Below are positions 7,357 to 14,226 of a stretch of 14,537 nt of DNA, one piece after another. Under the pieces are notes generated by a model. It searched no databases. It was given only the letters and a program-made list of their open reading frames with translations, and had not been told where the DNA came from. A program made the translations under genes and the position numbers. The first letter of the stretch is position 1. Every line of letters begins with the position of its first letter. The stretch is taken from positions 1 to 14,537 of the forward strand of contig CALHQK010000090.1 in assembly GCA_938037185.1 (NCBI GenBank), written 5' to 3'. The DNA is from an uncultured Riemerella sp. (GTDB lineage Bacteria; Bacteroidota; Bacteroidia; Flavobacteriales; Weeksellaceae).

Positions 7357-7782
7357 ATGTTACAACCAAAAAGAACCAAGTTCCGTCGTGTTCATAAAAT
7401 GAAAATGAAAGGTAATGCTAACAGAGGAGCTCAGTTAGCTTACGGAACATTCGGAATTAAAGCCATGGAAGGTGCTTGGATCACTGCAAGACAGATTGAG
7501 GCGGCTCGTATCGCTGCTACAAGATATATGAAGAGAGAGGGACAACTATGGATTAAAATATTCCCAGATAAGCCAATTACTAAAAAACCAGCTGAAGTAA
7601 GGATGGGTAAAGGTAAAGGTGCTGTAGAATATTGGGTAGCTGTAGTAAAACCAGGAAGAGTAATGTTTGAAATCGGAGGAGTACCTTACGAAGTAGCAAA
7701 AGAGGCGTTAAGACTTGCTGCACAAAAACTTCCAGTAGTTACGAAGTTCATAGTAGCTAATGATTTTGTTCAACCACAATAA
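7357..7782 (+). CDS. rplP: 50S ribosomal protein L16
   Basis: L16 is needed late in 50S assembly and organises the A-site tRNA and central protuberance region. The 141-residue protein starts MLQPKRTKFRRVHKMKMKG. It carries the signature WITARQIEAARIAATRYMKR (about 41-60), FPDKPITKKPAEVRMGKGKG with the Arg that is hydroxylated by RoxA in enterobacteria, and VAVVKPGRVMFEIGGV. The start is the first codon after a repeat-rich spacer. The upstream bases are A/T only, with no Shine-Dalgarno. Confidence 0.98.
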   Translation: MLQPKRTKFRRVHKMKMKGNANRGAQLAYGTFGIKAMEGAWITARQIEAARIAATRYMKREGQLWIKIFPDKPITKKPAEVRMGKGKGAVEYWVAVVKPGRVMFEIGGVPYEVAKEALRLAAQKLPVVTKFIVANDFVQPQ

Positions 7783-7793
7783 ATCTCGAAATT

Positions 7794-7979
7794 ATGAAAC
7801 AAGCTGAAATTAAGAACTTAAGCGTAGAGGATATCAAGGCGAAATTAGTAGAGTTGAGAGCTACTTACAGCAAAACAAGATTGGCTCACAAAATTAGCCC
7901 AGTAGAAAATCCTATTCAAATCAGAGATTTAAGAAGAACAATCGCAAGACTTGAAACCGAGTTAACTAACAAACAATAA
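7794..7979 (+). CDS. rpmC: 50S ribosomal protein L29
   Basis: L29 is a small two-helix protein beside L23 at the tunnel exit, part of the landing site for nascent-chain factors. The product is 61 residues, starting MKQAEIKNLSVEDIKAKL and continuing with the typical second-helix sequence NPIQIRDLRRTIARLETEL. It has no cysteines, and length and helical heptad pattern are as expected. It lies 11 bases after rplP and 14 before rpsQ. Confidence 0.95.
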   Translation: MKQAEIKNLSVEDIKAKLVELRATYSKTRLAHKISPVENPIQIRDLRRTIARLETELTNKQ

Positions 7980-7993
7980 TTTTCATTTTAAGC

Positions 7994-8248
7994 ATGGAAA
8001 GAAATTTAAGAAAAGAAAGAATAGGAATAGTTTCGAGCAATAAAATGGAAAAAACCATTGTTGTTAGTGAAACTATGAGAATGAAACATCCTATGTACGG
8101 TAAATTCGTATTAAAAACGAAAAAATATACTGCACATGATGAGAACAACGAATGTAACGAAGGTGATACAGTTTTAATCCAAGAAACTAGACCTTTGAGT
8201 AAGAATAAGAGATGGAGATTAGTAAGAATTATAGAAAGAGCTAAGTAA
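7994..8248 (+). CDS. rpsQ: 30S ribosomal protein S17
   Basis: S17 is an OB-fold primary 16S rRNA binding protein of the 30S body. The 84-residue product begins MERNLRKERIGIVSSNKMEKT, followed by TIVVSETMRMKHPMYGKFV and the C-terminal EGDTVLIQETRPLSKNKRWRL, all standard for the family. The last base of its TAA stop is the A of the rplN ATG, a 1-base overlap that points to coupled translation across the S10/spc junction. Confidence 0.97.
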   Translation: MERNLRKERIGIVSSNKMEKTIVVSETMRMKHPMYGKFVLKTKKYTAHDENNECNEGDTVLIQETRPLSKNKRWRLVRIIERAK

Positions 8249-8616
8249 TGTTACAAACTGAATCAAGATTAAAAGTTGCTGATAACACTGGTGCTAAAGA
8301 AGTGCTAGTAATCAGAGTTCTAGGTGGTACTAGAAGAAGATATGCTTCTGTTGGTGATAAAATCGTAGTTACTATTAAAGATGCTACTCCATCAGGAAAT
8401 GCAAAGAAAGGACAAGTGTCTAAAGCTGTTGTAGTAAGAACTAAAAAAGCTGTTCGCAGAAAAGATGGTTCATACATCAGTTTTGATGACAATGCTTGTG
8501 TTTTGCTCAATGCAGCGGGAGAAATGAGAGGAACTCGTGTTTTCGGACCTGTTGCTAGAGAGTTGAGAGATAAAGAATATATGAAAGTAATTTCATTAGC
8601 CCCTGAAGTTTTATAA
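8248..8616 (+). CDS. rplN: 50S ribosomal protein L14
   Basis: L14 is a beta-barrel protein at the subunit interface (bridge B5/B8) and the target of the silencing factor RsfS. At 122 residues it has exact family length. It starts MLQTESRLKVADNTGAKEV, with KKGQVSKAVVVRTKK in the middle and VFGPVARELRDKEYMKVISLAPEVL at the end split over strands and helix. In E. coli this gene opens the spc operon behind its own promoter. Here it overlaps rpsQ by 1 base, so no separate promoter fits between them. Confidence 0.98.
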   Translation: MLQTESRLKVADNTGAKEVLVIRVLGGTRRRYASVGDKIVVTIKDATPSGNAKKGQVSKAVVVRTKKAVRRKDGSYISFDDNACVLLNAAGEMRGTRVFGPVARELRDKEYMKVISLAPEVL

Positions 8617-8627
8617 ATTCTAGAAAG

Positions 8628-8948
8628 ATGACAAAGTTAAAAATCAAAAAAGGAGATAATGTAATTGTTACTACAGGTAATAAAAACATTAAAGGTAAAA
8701 CGGGTGAAGTTATTGCTGTAATTAAAGATAAAAATAGAGCTGTAGTTGCAGGTCTTAATATCGTAAAGAAGCATGTAAAGCCATCTGCGTCTAATCCACA
8801 AGGAGGAATTGTAGAAAAGGAAGCTTCAATCCATATTTCTAACTTAGCATTAGTAGATCCTAAAACAGGAAAAGCTACAAAAGTTGGATACAGAATGGAA
8901 GGAGATAAAAAAGTAAGATTTGCAAAAAAATCTGGTGAAATTTTATAA
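8628..8948 (+). CDS. rplX: 50S ribosomal protein L24
   Basis: L24 is an assembly initiator of the 50S subunit, binding near the 5' end of 23S rRNA. The 106-residue protein has the KOW motif at residues 5-31 (KIKKGDNVIVTTGNKNIKGK, then TGEVIAV). It continues with GLNIVKKHVKPSASNPQGG and the C-terminal IHISNLALVDPKTGKATKVG. It sits 11 bases after rplN and 11 before rplE. Confidence 0.97.
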   Translation: MTKLKIKKGDNVIVTTGNKNIKGKTGEVIAVIKDKNRAVVAGLNIVKKHVKPSASNPQGGIVEKEASIHISNLALVDPKTGKATKVGYRMEGDKKVRFAKKSGEIL

Positions 8949-8959
8949 AAGACTAAAAG

Positions 8960-9511
8960 ATGGAATACATAGCTAGACCCAAAAAATTATATAAAGAAAA
9001 AATTGTTCCAGCAATGATGGAAGAATTTGGGTATAAGTCTGTAATGCAAGTACCAAGATTAGAGAAAATCGTACTTTCTCAAGGTTTGGGAGATGCAGTA
9101 CAAGATAAGAAGATTGTAGATTATGCGGTAGAAGAACTTACAGCAATTACTGGACAAAAAGCAGTAGGAACAATCTCTAAAAAAGATGAAGCTTCATTCA
9201 AATTGAGAAGAGGTGTTCCAATTGGAGCAAAAGTAACACTAAGAGCAGACAGAATGTATGAGTTTTTAGATAGACTAACATCTTCTGCACTACCAAGAAT
9301 CAGAGATTTCAGCGGAATCAAAGCTGATGGTTTTGATGGAAGAGGTAACTACAACTTGGGTATTACCGAGCAGATTATCTTCCCGGAGATCGTGATTGAT
9401 AAAGTGAAAAAAATCCAAGGTATGGATATTACTTTTGTGACATCTGCTAAAACAGATAAAGAAGCTAAAGTTTTATTAACTCATTTCGGATTACCGTTTA
9501 AAAAGAACTAA
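8960..9511 (+). CDS. rplE: 50S ribosomal protein L5
   Basis: L5 binds 5S rRNA with L18 and forms bridge B1b to S13 in the central protuberance. The 183-residue product is typical, starting MEYIARPKKLYKEKIVPAMM. It shows the family signature IVLSQGLGDAVQDKK (about 37-51) and the C-terminal half RDFSGIKADGFDGRGNYNLG followed by ITEQIIFPEI. rpsN begins 2 bases after the stop. Confidence 0.98.
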   Translation: MEYIARPKKLYKEKIVPAMMEEFGYKSVMQVPRLEKIVLSQGLGDAVQDKKIVDYAVEELTAITGQKAVGTISKKDEASFKLRRGVPIGAKVTLRADRMYEFLDRLTSSALPRIRDFSGIKADGFDGRGNYNLGITEQIIFPEIVIDKVKKIQGMDITFVTSAKTDKEAKVLLTHFGLPFKKN

Positions 9512-9513
9512 TC

Positions 9514-9783
9514 ATGGCAAAGGAATCAATGAAAGCGCGTGAGCGCAAAAGAGAAGCACTAGTTGCTAAATATGCCGCTAAAAGAAAAGCTTTGAAAGAA
9601 GCGGGAGATTACGAAGCTCTACAAAAATTGCCTAAAAATGCTTCTCCAGTTAGATTGCACAACAGATGCAAACTTACAGGAAGACCAAGAGGGTATATGA
9701 GAATTTTCGGAATTTCGAGAGTTACTTTCAGAGAAATGGCAAACCAAGGACTTATCCCTGGTGTTAAAAAAGCAAGTTGGTAA
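9514..9783 (+). CDS. rpsN: 30S ribosomal protein S14, zinc-independent form
   Basis: S14 completes the 30S head near the decoding site. The product is 89 residues: the long form without the CXXC...CXXC zinc ribbon of the 61-residue form. The C-terminal half shows LHNRCKLTGRPRGYMRIFGI and SRVTFREMANQGLIPGVKKASW (broken here for length), with one Cys only. The N-terminal half is highly basic (KARERKREALVAKYAAKRKA). Translation likely couples to rplE 2 bases upstream. An 80-base spacer follows. Confidence 0.97.
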   Translation: MAKESMKARERKREALVAKYAAKRKALKEAGDYEALQKLPKNASPVRLHNRCKLTGRPRGYMRIFGISRVTFREMANQGLIPGVKKASW

Positions 9784-9863
9784 CAATTTTTAACAAATCG
9801 AGATAATTAAGTTGTAAAAATTGCAAAACTAATTATCATTAACCAATAATTAAAAAAAGAAAA
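9784..9863 (+). promoter_or_regulatory. Spacer with two interleaved inverted repeats before rpsH
   Basis: CAATTTTTA (9784-9792) pairs with TAAAAATTG (9815-9823), and GATAATTA (9802-9809) pairs with TAATTATC (9830-9837). The two pairs interleave in the order A-B-A'-B'. As RNA they would form either an H-type pseudoknot (loops of 9, 5 and 6 bases) or two mutually exclusive hairpins. The spacer is unusually long for this operon and stands directly before rpsH. S8 is the known autoregulator of the E. coli spc operon, though it binds elsewhere there. The stems are A/T-rich, so chance is a real alternative. Confidence 0.4.
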
Positions 9864-10262
9864 ATGGTAACAGATCCAATTTCAGATTTCCTAACTAGAG
9901 TAAGGAACGCACAAAGCGCAGGCCACAAAGTGGTGGAAATTCCTGCATCGAAAATTAAAAAGGAGATTACGAAAATCCTATTTGATCAAGGGTACATCTT
10001 GAACTATAAGTTTGAAGATAATGCTGTTCAAGGGACTATCAAAATCGCTTTGAAGTATGACAAACAAACTAACAAACCAGCTATCAAGTCTATTCAGAGA
10101 GCTTCTAGACCTGGTTTGAGAAAATACGCTGGTTCAGATGAACTTCCAAGAGTATTGAACGGTTTGGGAATAGCTATCATCTCTACTTCTAAAGGAGTAA
10201 TGACTGATAAAAAAGCAAGACAAGAGAAAGTAGGAGGTGAAGTAATCTGCTATGTATATTAA
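9864..10262 (+). CDS. rpsH: 30S ribosomal protein S8
   Basis: S8 is a primary binder of the 16S central domain; in E. coli it also represses the spc operon by binding mRNA. The 132-residue protein starts MVTDPISDFLTRVRNAQSAG. Its C-terminal RNA-binding domain carries LNGLGIAIISTSKGVMTDKK and ends GGEVICYVY, all family hallmarks. The ATG follows an A-rich stretch (AAAAAAAGAAAA) with no Shine-Dalgarno. rplF lies 16 bases downstream. Confidence 0.98.
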   Translation: MVTDPISDFLTRVRNAQSAGHKVVEIPASKIKKEITKILFDQGYILNYKFEDNAVQGTIKIALKYDKQTNKPAIKSIQRASRPGLRKYAGSDELPRVLNGLGIAIISTSKGVMTDKKARQEKVGGEVICYVY

Positions 10263-10278
10263 TTTATAAATAGGAATA

Positions 10279-10824
10279 ATGTCAAGAATTGGTAAATCAA
10301 TTATAACAATCCCAGCAGGAGTTACAGTATCATTTTCTAATAATGTAGTAACTGTGAAAGGACCAAAAGGTGAACTTTCTCAAGAAATCACTAAGGGGAT
10401 TACGATAGCACAAGAAGGTGCTGAACTAACAGTAAACAGACCATCTGATTCTAAAGAACATAGATCTCTTCATGGTCTTTATAGAGCACTAATCAACAAT
10501 ATGGTAGTTGGTGTTTCAGAAGGGTTTACAAAACAGTTAGAATTAGTAGGTGTAGGTTATAGAGCGTCTCACTCAGGACAAAAACTGGAGTTGGCTCTAG
10601 GTTTCTCTCATGGTATTTTAATGGAACTTCCAAAAGAAATTACATTAAATACTGAGACTGAAAAAGGTAAGAACCCAATCATCACTTTATCATCTCATGA
10701 TAAACAATTATTGGGAATGGTGGTTGCAAAAATCAGATCATTTAGAAAACCTGAACCTTACAAAGGAAAAGGTGTGAGATTTGTAGGAGAAAATGTTAGA
10801 AGAAAAGCTGGTAAATCTGCTTAA
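10279..10824 (+). CDS. rplF: 50S ribosomal protein L6
   Basis: L6 lies near the sarcin-ricin loop and factor-binding site and is needed for late 50S maturation. At 181 residues it contains the two duplicated L6 domains (about 1-80 and 81-181). It begins MSRIGKSIITIPAGVTV, has VTVKGPKGELSQEI, and ends with the signature EPYKGKGVRFVGENVRRKAG. The insert LNTETEKGKNPIITLSSHDK (about 115-135) keeps the family's second-domain layout. Confidence 0.98.
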   Translation: MSRIGKSIITIPAGVTVSFSNNVVTVKGPKGELSQEITKGITIAQEGAELTVNRPSDSKEHRSLHGLYRALINNMVVGVSEGFTKQLELVGVGYRASHSGQKLELALGFSHGILMELPKEITLNTETEKGKNPIITLSSHDKQLLGMVVAKIRSFRKPEPYKGKGVRFVGENVRRKAGKSA

Positions 10825-10835
10825 AATTTAAGGAA

Positions 10836-11189
10836 ATGGCATTAACAAAAGTAGAAAAAAGAAACAGAATAAAGAGAAGAGTAAGAGGGAAAATCTCCGG
10901 TACTCAGGCATCACCAAGATTATCTGTATATAAGAGTAATAAAGAAATTTATGCTCAGTTGATCGATGACAAAGAAGGTAAAACTTTAGTATTCGCTTCT
11001 TCTAGAGAGAAAGAAGTAAACGCTAAAGGGACAAAAACTGAAGTAGCAGCAGCTGTAGGTAAAAGAATTGCTGAAAAAGCAAAAGCAGCAGGCTATGAAA
11101 AAGTAGTTTTTGATAGAAATGGTTTCGTATATCATGGAAGAATAAAAGCTCTTGCTGATGGTGCTAGAGAAGGAGGTCTTCAATTCTAA
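10836..11189 (+). CDS. rplR: 50S ribosomal protein L18
   Basis: L18 binds 5S rRNA and delivers it to the 50S subunit with L5. The 117-residue product has a very basic N-terminus (KVEKRNRIKRRVRGKISGT). It then shows RLSVYKSNKEIYAQLIDD and the C-terminal VVFDRNGFVYHGRIKALADG followed by AREGGLQF, the family signature. The bases before the start, AAGGAA, look Shine-Dalgarno-like but lie only 1-2 bases from the ATG, too close to work as one. Confidence 0.97.
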   Translation: MALTKVEKRNRIKRRVRGKISGTQASPRLSVYKSNKEIYAQLIDDKEGKTLVFASSREKEVNAKGTKTEVAAAVGKRIAEKAKAAGYEKVVFDRNGFVYHGRIKALADGAREGGLQF

Positions 11190-11207
11190 TTTTAAAAGTA
11201 TCGAAAT

Positions 11208-11729
11208 ATGTTAGGAATAGATAATATAGAAAGAGTAAAACCTGGAGGATTAGAATTAGTAGATCGTCTAGTTGCTGTGAACAGAGTAACCAAGGTAACC
11301 AAAGGAGGTCGTGCTTTCGGATTTTCTGCTATCGTTGTAGTAGGAAACGAAGATGGTGTGATTGGTCATGGTCTTGGTAAATCTAAAGAAGTTGCATCTG
11401 CAATTTCTAAAGCAGTAGAAGAAGCTAAGAAAAACTTAGTGAGAGTACCTGTAATCAATCATACAATTCCTCATCAAACATCTGCAAGATACGGAGGAGC
11501 TGATATCTTCCTAAGACCTGCATCTCACGGTACAGGACTTATCGCAGGAGGTGCGGTAAGAGCCGTTCTAGAATCTGCGGGAGTGCATGATGTATTGTCA
11601 AAATCTAAAGGTTCTTCTAACCCTCACAATGTGGTAAAAGCTACATTCAAGGCGTTGTTAGATATCAGAAGACCAGAGGAAATCGCAAGAATGAGAGGGA
11701 TTTCTCTAAATAAAGTGTTCAACGGTTAA
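11208..11729 (+). CDS. rpsE: 30S ribosomal protein S5
   Basis: S5 shapes decoding accuracy and, with S3 and S4, the mRNA entry tunnel. The product is 173 residues. The N-terminal dsRBD-like domain has VAVNRVTKVTKGGRAFGFSA (about 23-42) and GNEDGVIGHGLGKSKEV. The C-terminal domain has IFLRPASHGTGLIAGGAVRA and SKGSSNPHNVVKATFKAL. VTKGGR includes the loop where spectinomycin-resistance changes occur in other species; it looks wild type here. rpmD follows after 14 bases. Confidence 0.98.
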   Translation: MLGIDNIERVKPGGLELVDRLVAVNRVTKVTKGGRAFGFSAIVVVGNEDGVIGHGLGKSKEVASAISKAVEEAKKNLVRVPVINHTIPHQTSARYGGADIFLRPASHGTGLIAGGAVRAVLESAGVHDVLSKSKGSSNPHNVVKATFKALLDIRRPEEIARMRGISLNKVFNG

Positions 11730-11743
11730 TTTTTTAAAGAAAA

Positions 11744-11920
11744 ATGGCAACAATTAAAGTAAAACAAGTAAGAAGTGCTATTGGTAGAACTAAAACTCAA
11801 AAATTAACACTTGAGGCATTAGGTCTTAGAAAATTGAACCAAGTAGTAGAGCACGAAGCTACACCATCAATTTTAGGAATGGTAGCAGCAGTAAAACATT
11901 TAGTAGAAGTTCAAAAATAA
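11744..11920 (+). CDS. rpmD: 50S ribosomal protein L30
   Basis: L30 is a small, non-universal 50S protein. Reading from the ATG at 11744 gives 58 residues ending at the TAA at 11918-11920. It begins MATIKVKQVRSAIGRTKTQK, followed by LTLEALGLRKLNQVVEHEAT and LGMVAAVKHLVEV, the standard L30 layout of a beta-strand, a loop rich in basic residues, then LGLRKL. The position between rpsE and rplO is the conserved spc order. Confidence 0.96.
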   Translation: MATIKVKQVRSAIGRTKTQKLTLEALGLRKLNQVVEHEATPSILGMVAAVKHLVEVQK

Positions 11921-11930
11921 AAATAATCTT

Positions 11931-11968
11931 AAAAGGTTTAATGCTGAGAGATTGGCATTAAATCTTTT
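11931..11968 (+). promoter_or_regulatory. 14-bp hairpin between rpmD and rplO
   Basis: AAAAGGTTTAATGC (11931-11944) pairs with GCATTAAATCTTTT (11955-11968) over 14 positions, 13 Watson-Crick and one G-U, around a 10-base loop (TGAGAGATTG). The distal side is A-rich and the descending strand ends CTTTT, so as RNA it resembles a leaky intrinsic terminator or a processing/stability element ahead of rplO-secY. It ends 27 bases before the rplO ATG. The G-U wobble keeps pairing on the plus-strand RNA, which favours a role as transcribed RNA. Confidence 0.6.
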
Positions 11969-11995
11969 GATTTGAATTTTAAATTTAAGACAATT

Positions 11996-12442
11996 ATGAA
12001 TTTAAGTAATATTAAACCAGCATCAGGAGCTACTCATAACTCTAAAAGATTAGGTAGAGGACAAGGTAGTGGTAAAGGAGGAACTTCCACAAGAGGTCAC
12101 AAAGGTGCTAAATCAAGATCTGGTAACTCTACCAAAATAGGTTTTGAAGGAGGACAAATGCCTTTACAAAGAAGACTTCCAAAGTTTGGTTTCAATAATG
12201 TGAATAGAAAAGAGTATAGAGCAATAAACTTGGATACTATTCAATCATTAATTGATGCTAAAAATTTAACTGAAATTACTAAAGAAGTTTTGGTTGAAAA
12301 CGGATTGTCTTCTAAAAATGAATTAGTAAAAATTATGGGTAGAGGGGAACTAAAATCAGGAGTTTCTATTTCTGCAAATAAATTTACTAAATCTGCTGAG
12401 GAAGCAATAAACAAAGTAGGAGGTAAAGCAATCACTCTATAA
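11996..12442 (+). CDS. rplO: 50S ribosomal protein L15
   Basis: L15 is a late-assembly 50S protein with a long basic N-terminal tail threading through 23S rRNA. From the ATG at 11996 the protein is 148 residues, beginning MNLSNIKPASGATHNSKRLG with the Gly-rich GRGQGSGKGGTSTRGHKG, then GGQMPLQRRLPKFGF (about 53-67). A TTG at 11972 would add eight residues (MNFKFKTI), but L15 proteins start at MNLSN/MKL, so the ATG is preferred. A 75-base spacer with a hairpin precedes it; secY starts 8 bases after the stop. Confidence 0.96.
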   Translation: MNLSNIKPASGATHNSKRLGRGQGSGKGGTSTRGHKGAKSRSGNSTKIGFEGGQMPLQRRLPKFGFNNVNRKEYRAINLDTIQSLIDAKNLTEITKEVLVENGLSSKNELVKIMGRGELKSGVSISANKFTKSAEEAINKVGGKAITL

Positions 12443-12450
12443 AAAAAATA

Positions 12451-13833
12451 ATGAAGAAAGGATTTATACAAACACTCAAAAACATTTGGAGTCTTGATGA
12501 ATTAAGAGAAAAAATATTATTTACTATTTCTCTTGTATTGGTGTATAGATTCGCATCATATATTTCCCTGCCTGCCATTAATTTGGACGAGGTAGGGAAT
12601 CTTTTGCAGCATTACCAAAATCAAGGAGGCAGCAAACAAGGAACAGGTTTTTTGAGTTTGTTATCATCTTTTACAGGAGGTGCTTTTGGTAGGGCTTCTA
12701 TATTAGCTTTAGGTATTATGCCATATATTTCTGCATCTATTATAGTTCAGTTAATGGGAATGCTTGTTCCATATTTTCAAAAACTACAAAAAGATGGAGA
12801 AAGTGGAAGAAATACTCTAAACCAAATAACAAGATGGCTTACAATAGGAGTGTGTCTTGTTCAGGCTCCGTTTTATCTAGGTACTATTACCAATGAGTTT
12901 TTACCATATACACAGTTTAGAAGTGCATATTATGTAGAACCTAATTCGGTTATGTTCTGGCTGCCAAGTATAGTGATCTTAGTAACAGGTTCATTATTCT
13001 CTATGTGGTTAGGAGAAAAAATAACGGATAGAGGAATTGGTAATGGGATTTCTATTTTAATTATGGTGGGTATCTTGGCCGATTTACCAATGGCGTTTGT
13101 GGATGAAGTCACTCGCCAGACAAGTAAAGGAGGTTTAGGCTCTATTATAATTTTAGTAGAAGTGTTGTTCTGGTTATTGGTAGTTCTTTTAGCAATAGTA
13201 TTATCTGTTGCTGTAAGAAAAATACCTATTCAGTATGTAAGCAGAGCACAGGCAAGAGGTGGAGTGAATAGAAACTTAATGCAAGGAGCAAGACAATGGA
13301 TTCCTTTGAAAGTGAATGCGGCAGGAGTAATGCCTATTATCTTTGCTCAGGCTCTTATGTTTGTTCCTGGATTACTGACTAATATAGATGAGACCAATAC
13401 ATTCTTGGCTGGATTCAAAAATGTATTTAGTTGGCAGTATAATATCTTATTTGCCCTACTTATTGTTATTTTCTCATTCTTTTACACGGCTATTTCTATT
13501 CCAGTGAATCAAATGGCTGATGATTTGAAGAGAAACGGTGGACTGATACCAAGAGTAAAGCCAGGTAAAGATACGGAAGAGTATATAGATGAAATTTTAT
13601 CAAAAATTACTTTGCCCGGTTCAATATTTTTAGCTATCTTTGCAGTCCTTCCTGCAATAGTGCATGGAGCATTTGTTCAAACGGATAGATTTGCTCTGTT
13701 TTTTGGTGGAACATCATTGTTGATTATGGTCGGAGTGATTCTTGACACAGTTCAACAAATCAACACTTATCTTTTGAATCATCATTATGATGGATTGATG
13801 CAGTCAAAACTATCAAGAACATCAAATTTGTAA
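12451..13833 (+). CDS. secY: Preprotein translocase subunit SecY
   Basis: SecY is the protein-conducting channel of the inner-membrane SecYEG complex, working with SecA and the ribosome. The product is 460 residues with about ten hydrophobic membrane segments, the first near 20-41 (KILFTISLVLVYRFASYISL). The plug region lies around 66-80. TM2 is LGIMPYISASIIVQLMG (87-103). Cytoplasmic loop C4/TM5 region GEKITDRGIGNGIS is at 188-201, KVNAAGVMPIIFA at 287-299, and the C5 loop NGGLIPRVKPG at 362-372 contacts SecA and ribosome. It ends the spc part and is followed 7 bases later by infA, with no adk or map between. Confidence 0.98.
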   Translation: MKKGFIQTLKNIWSLDELREKILFTISLVLVYRFASYISLPAINLDEVGNLLQHYQNQGGSKQGTGFLSLLSSFTGGAFGRASILALGIMPYISASIIVQLMGMLVPYFQKLQKDGESGRNTLNQITRWLTIGVCLVQAPFYLGTITNEFLPYTQFRSAYYVEPNSVMFWLPSIVILVTGSLFSMWLGEKITDRGIGNGISILIMVGILADLPMAFVDEVTRQTSKGGLGSIIILVEVLFWLLVVLLAIVLSVAVRKIPIQYVSRAQARGGVNRNLMQGARQWIPLKVNAAGVMPIIFAQALMFVPGLLTNIDETNTFLAGFKNVFSWQYNILFALLIVIFSFFYTAISIPVNQMADDLKRNGGLIPRVKPGKDTEEYIDEILSKITLPGSIFLAIFAVLPAIVHGAFVQTDRFALFFGGTSLLIMVGVILDTVQQINTYLLNHHYDGLMQSKLSRTSNL

Positions 13834-13840
13834 GAATAAA

Positions 13841-14056
13841 ATGGCAAAACAGAAGCATATAGAACAAGACGGCGTGATAGTGGAAGCACTATCCAATGCT
13901 ATGTTTCGTGTAGAACTTGAGAATGGGCATGTTTTGATTGCTCATATATCAGGAAAGATGAGAATGCATTATATCAAACTTTTACCTGGTGATAAGGTTA
14001 AATTGGAGCTTTCTCCTTATGATTTGACTAAGGGAAGAATTACTTTTAGATACTAA
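13841..14056 (+). CDS. infA: Translation initiation factor IF-1
   Basis: IF1 blocks the 30S A site during initiation and helps IF2 and IF3. The 71-residue protein is one S1-type OB-fold, from MAKQKHIEQDGVIVEALSNA through FRVELENGHVLIAHISGKMR (22-41) to PGDKVKLELSPYDLTKGRIT and terminal FRY. Length and motifs match bacterial IF1 closely. It begins 7 bases after secY, so its level is tied to the long transcript unless a promoter lies inside secY. Confidence 0.98.
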   Translation: MAKQKHIEQDGVIVEALSNAMFRVELENGHVLIAHISGKMRMHYIKLLPGDKVKLELSPYDLTKGRITFRY

Positions 14057-14090
14057 AAGTATATTAGTAGAATAAAATTAAGAATATAAG

Positions 14091-14207
14091 ATGAAAGTTA
14101 GAGCATCAATTAAGAAAAGAAGTGCAGACTGCAAAATCGTAAGAAGAAAAGGCAGATTGTACATTATTAACAAAAAGAACCCTAAATTTAAACAAAGACA
14201 AGGCTAA
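14091..14207 (+). CDS. rpmJ: 50S ribosomal protein L36, zinc-free form
   Basis: Reading from ATG at 14091 gives 38 residues, MKVRASIKKRSADCKIVRRK followed by GRLYIINKKNPKFKQRQG. L36 is the smallest 50S protein and fits near the factor-binding region. Three of the four zinc ligands of the classical form are changed: C11 to S, C27 to N and H33 to F; only C14 stays. This is therefore a C-minus L36, as I recall for Bacteroidota in general. The position between infA and rpsM is the conserved alpha-operon order. Confidence 0.96.
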   Translation: MKVRASIKKRSADCKIVRRKGRLYIINKKNPKFKQRQG

Positions 14208-14226
14208 TCAATAGCACAATTAAATT

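Noticed and set aside
11972..11995. TTG start eight codons upstream for rplO
   Set aside because: The added MNFKFKTI is not part of L15, and the stretch is A/T repeat-like spacer; the ATG at 11996 gives the usual N-terminus.
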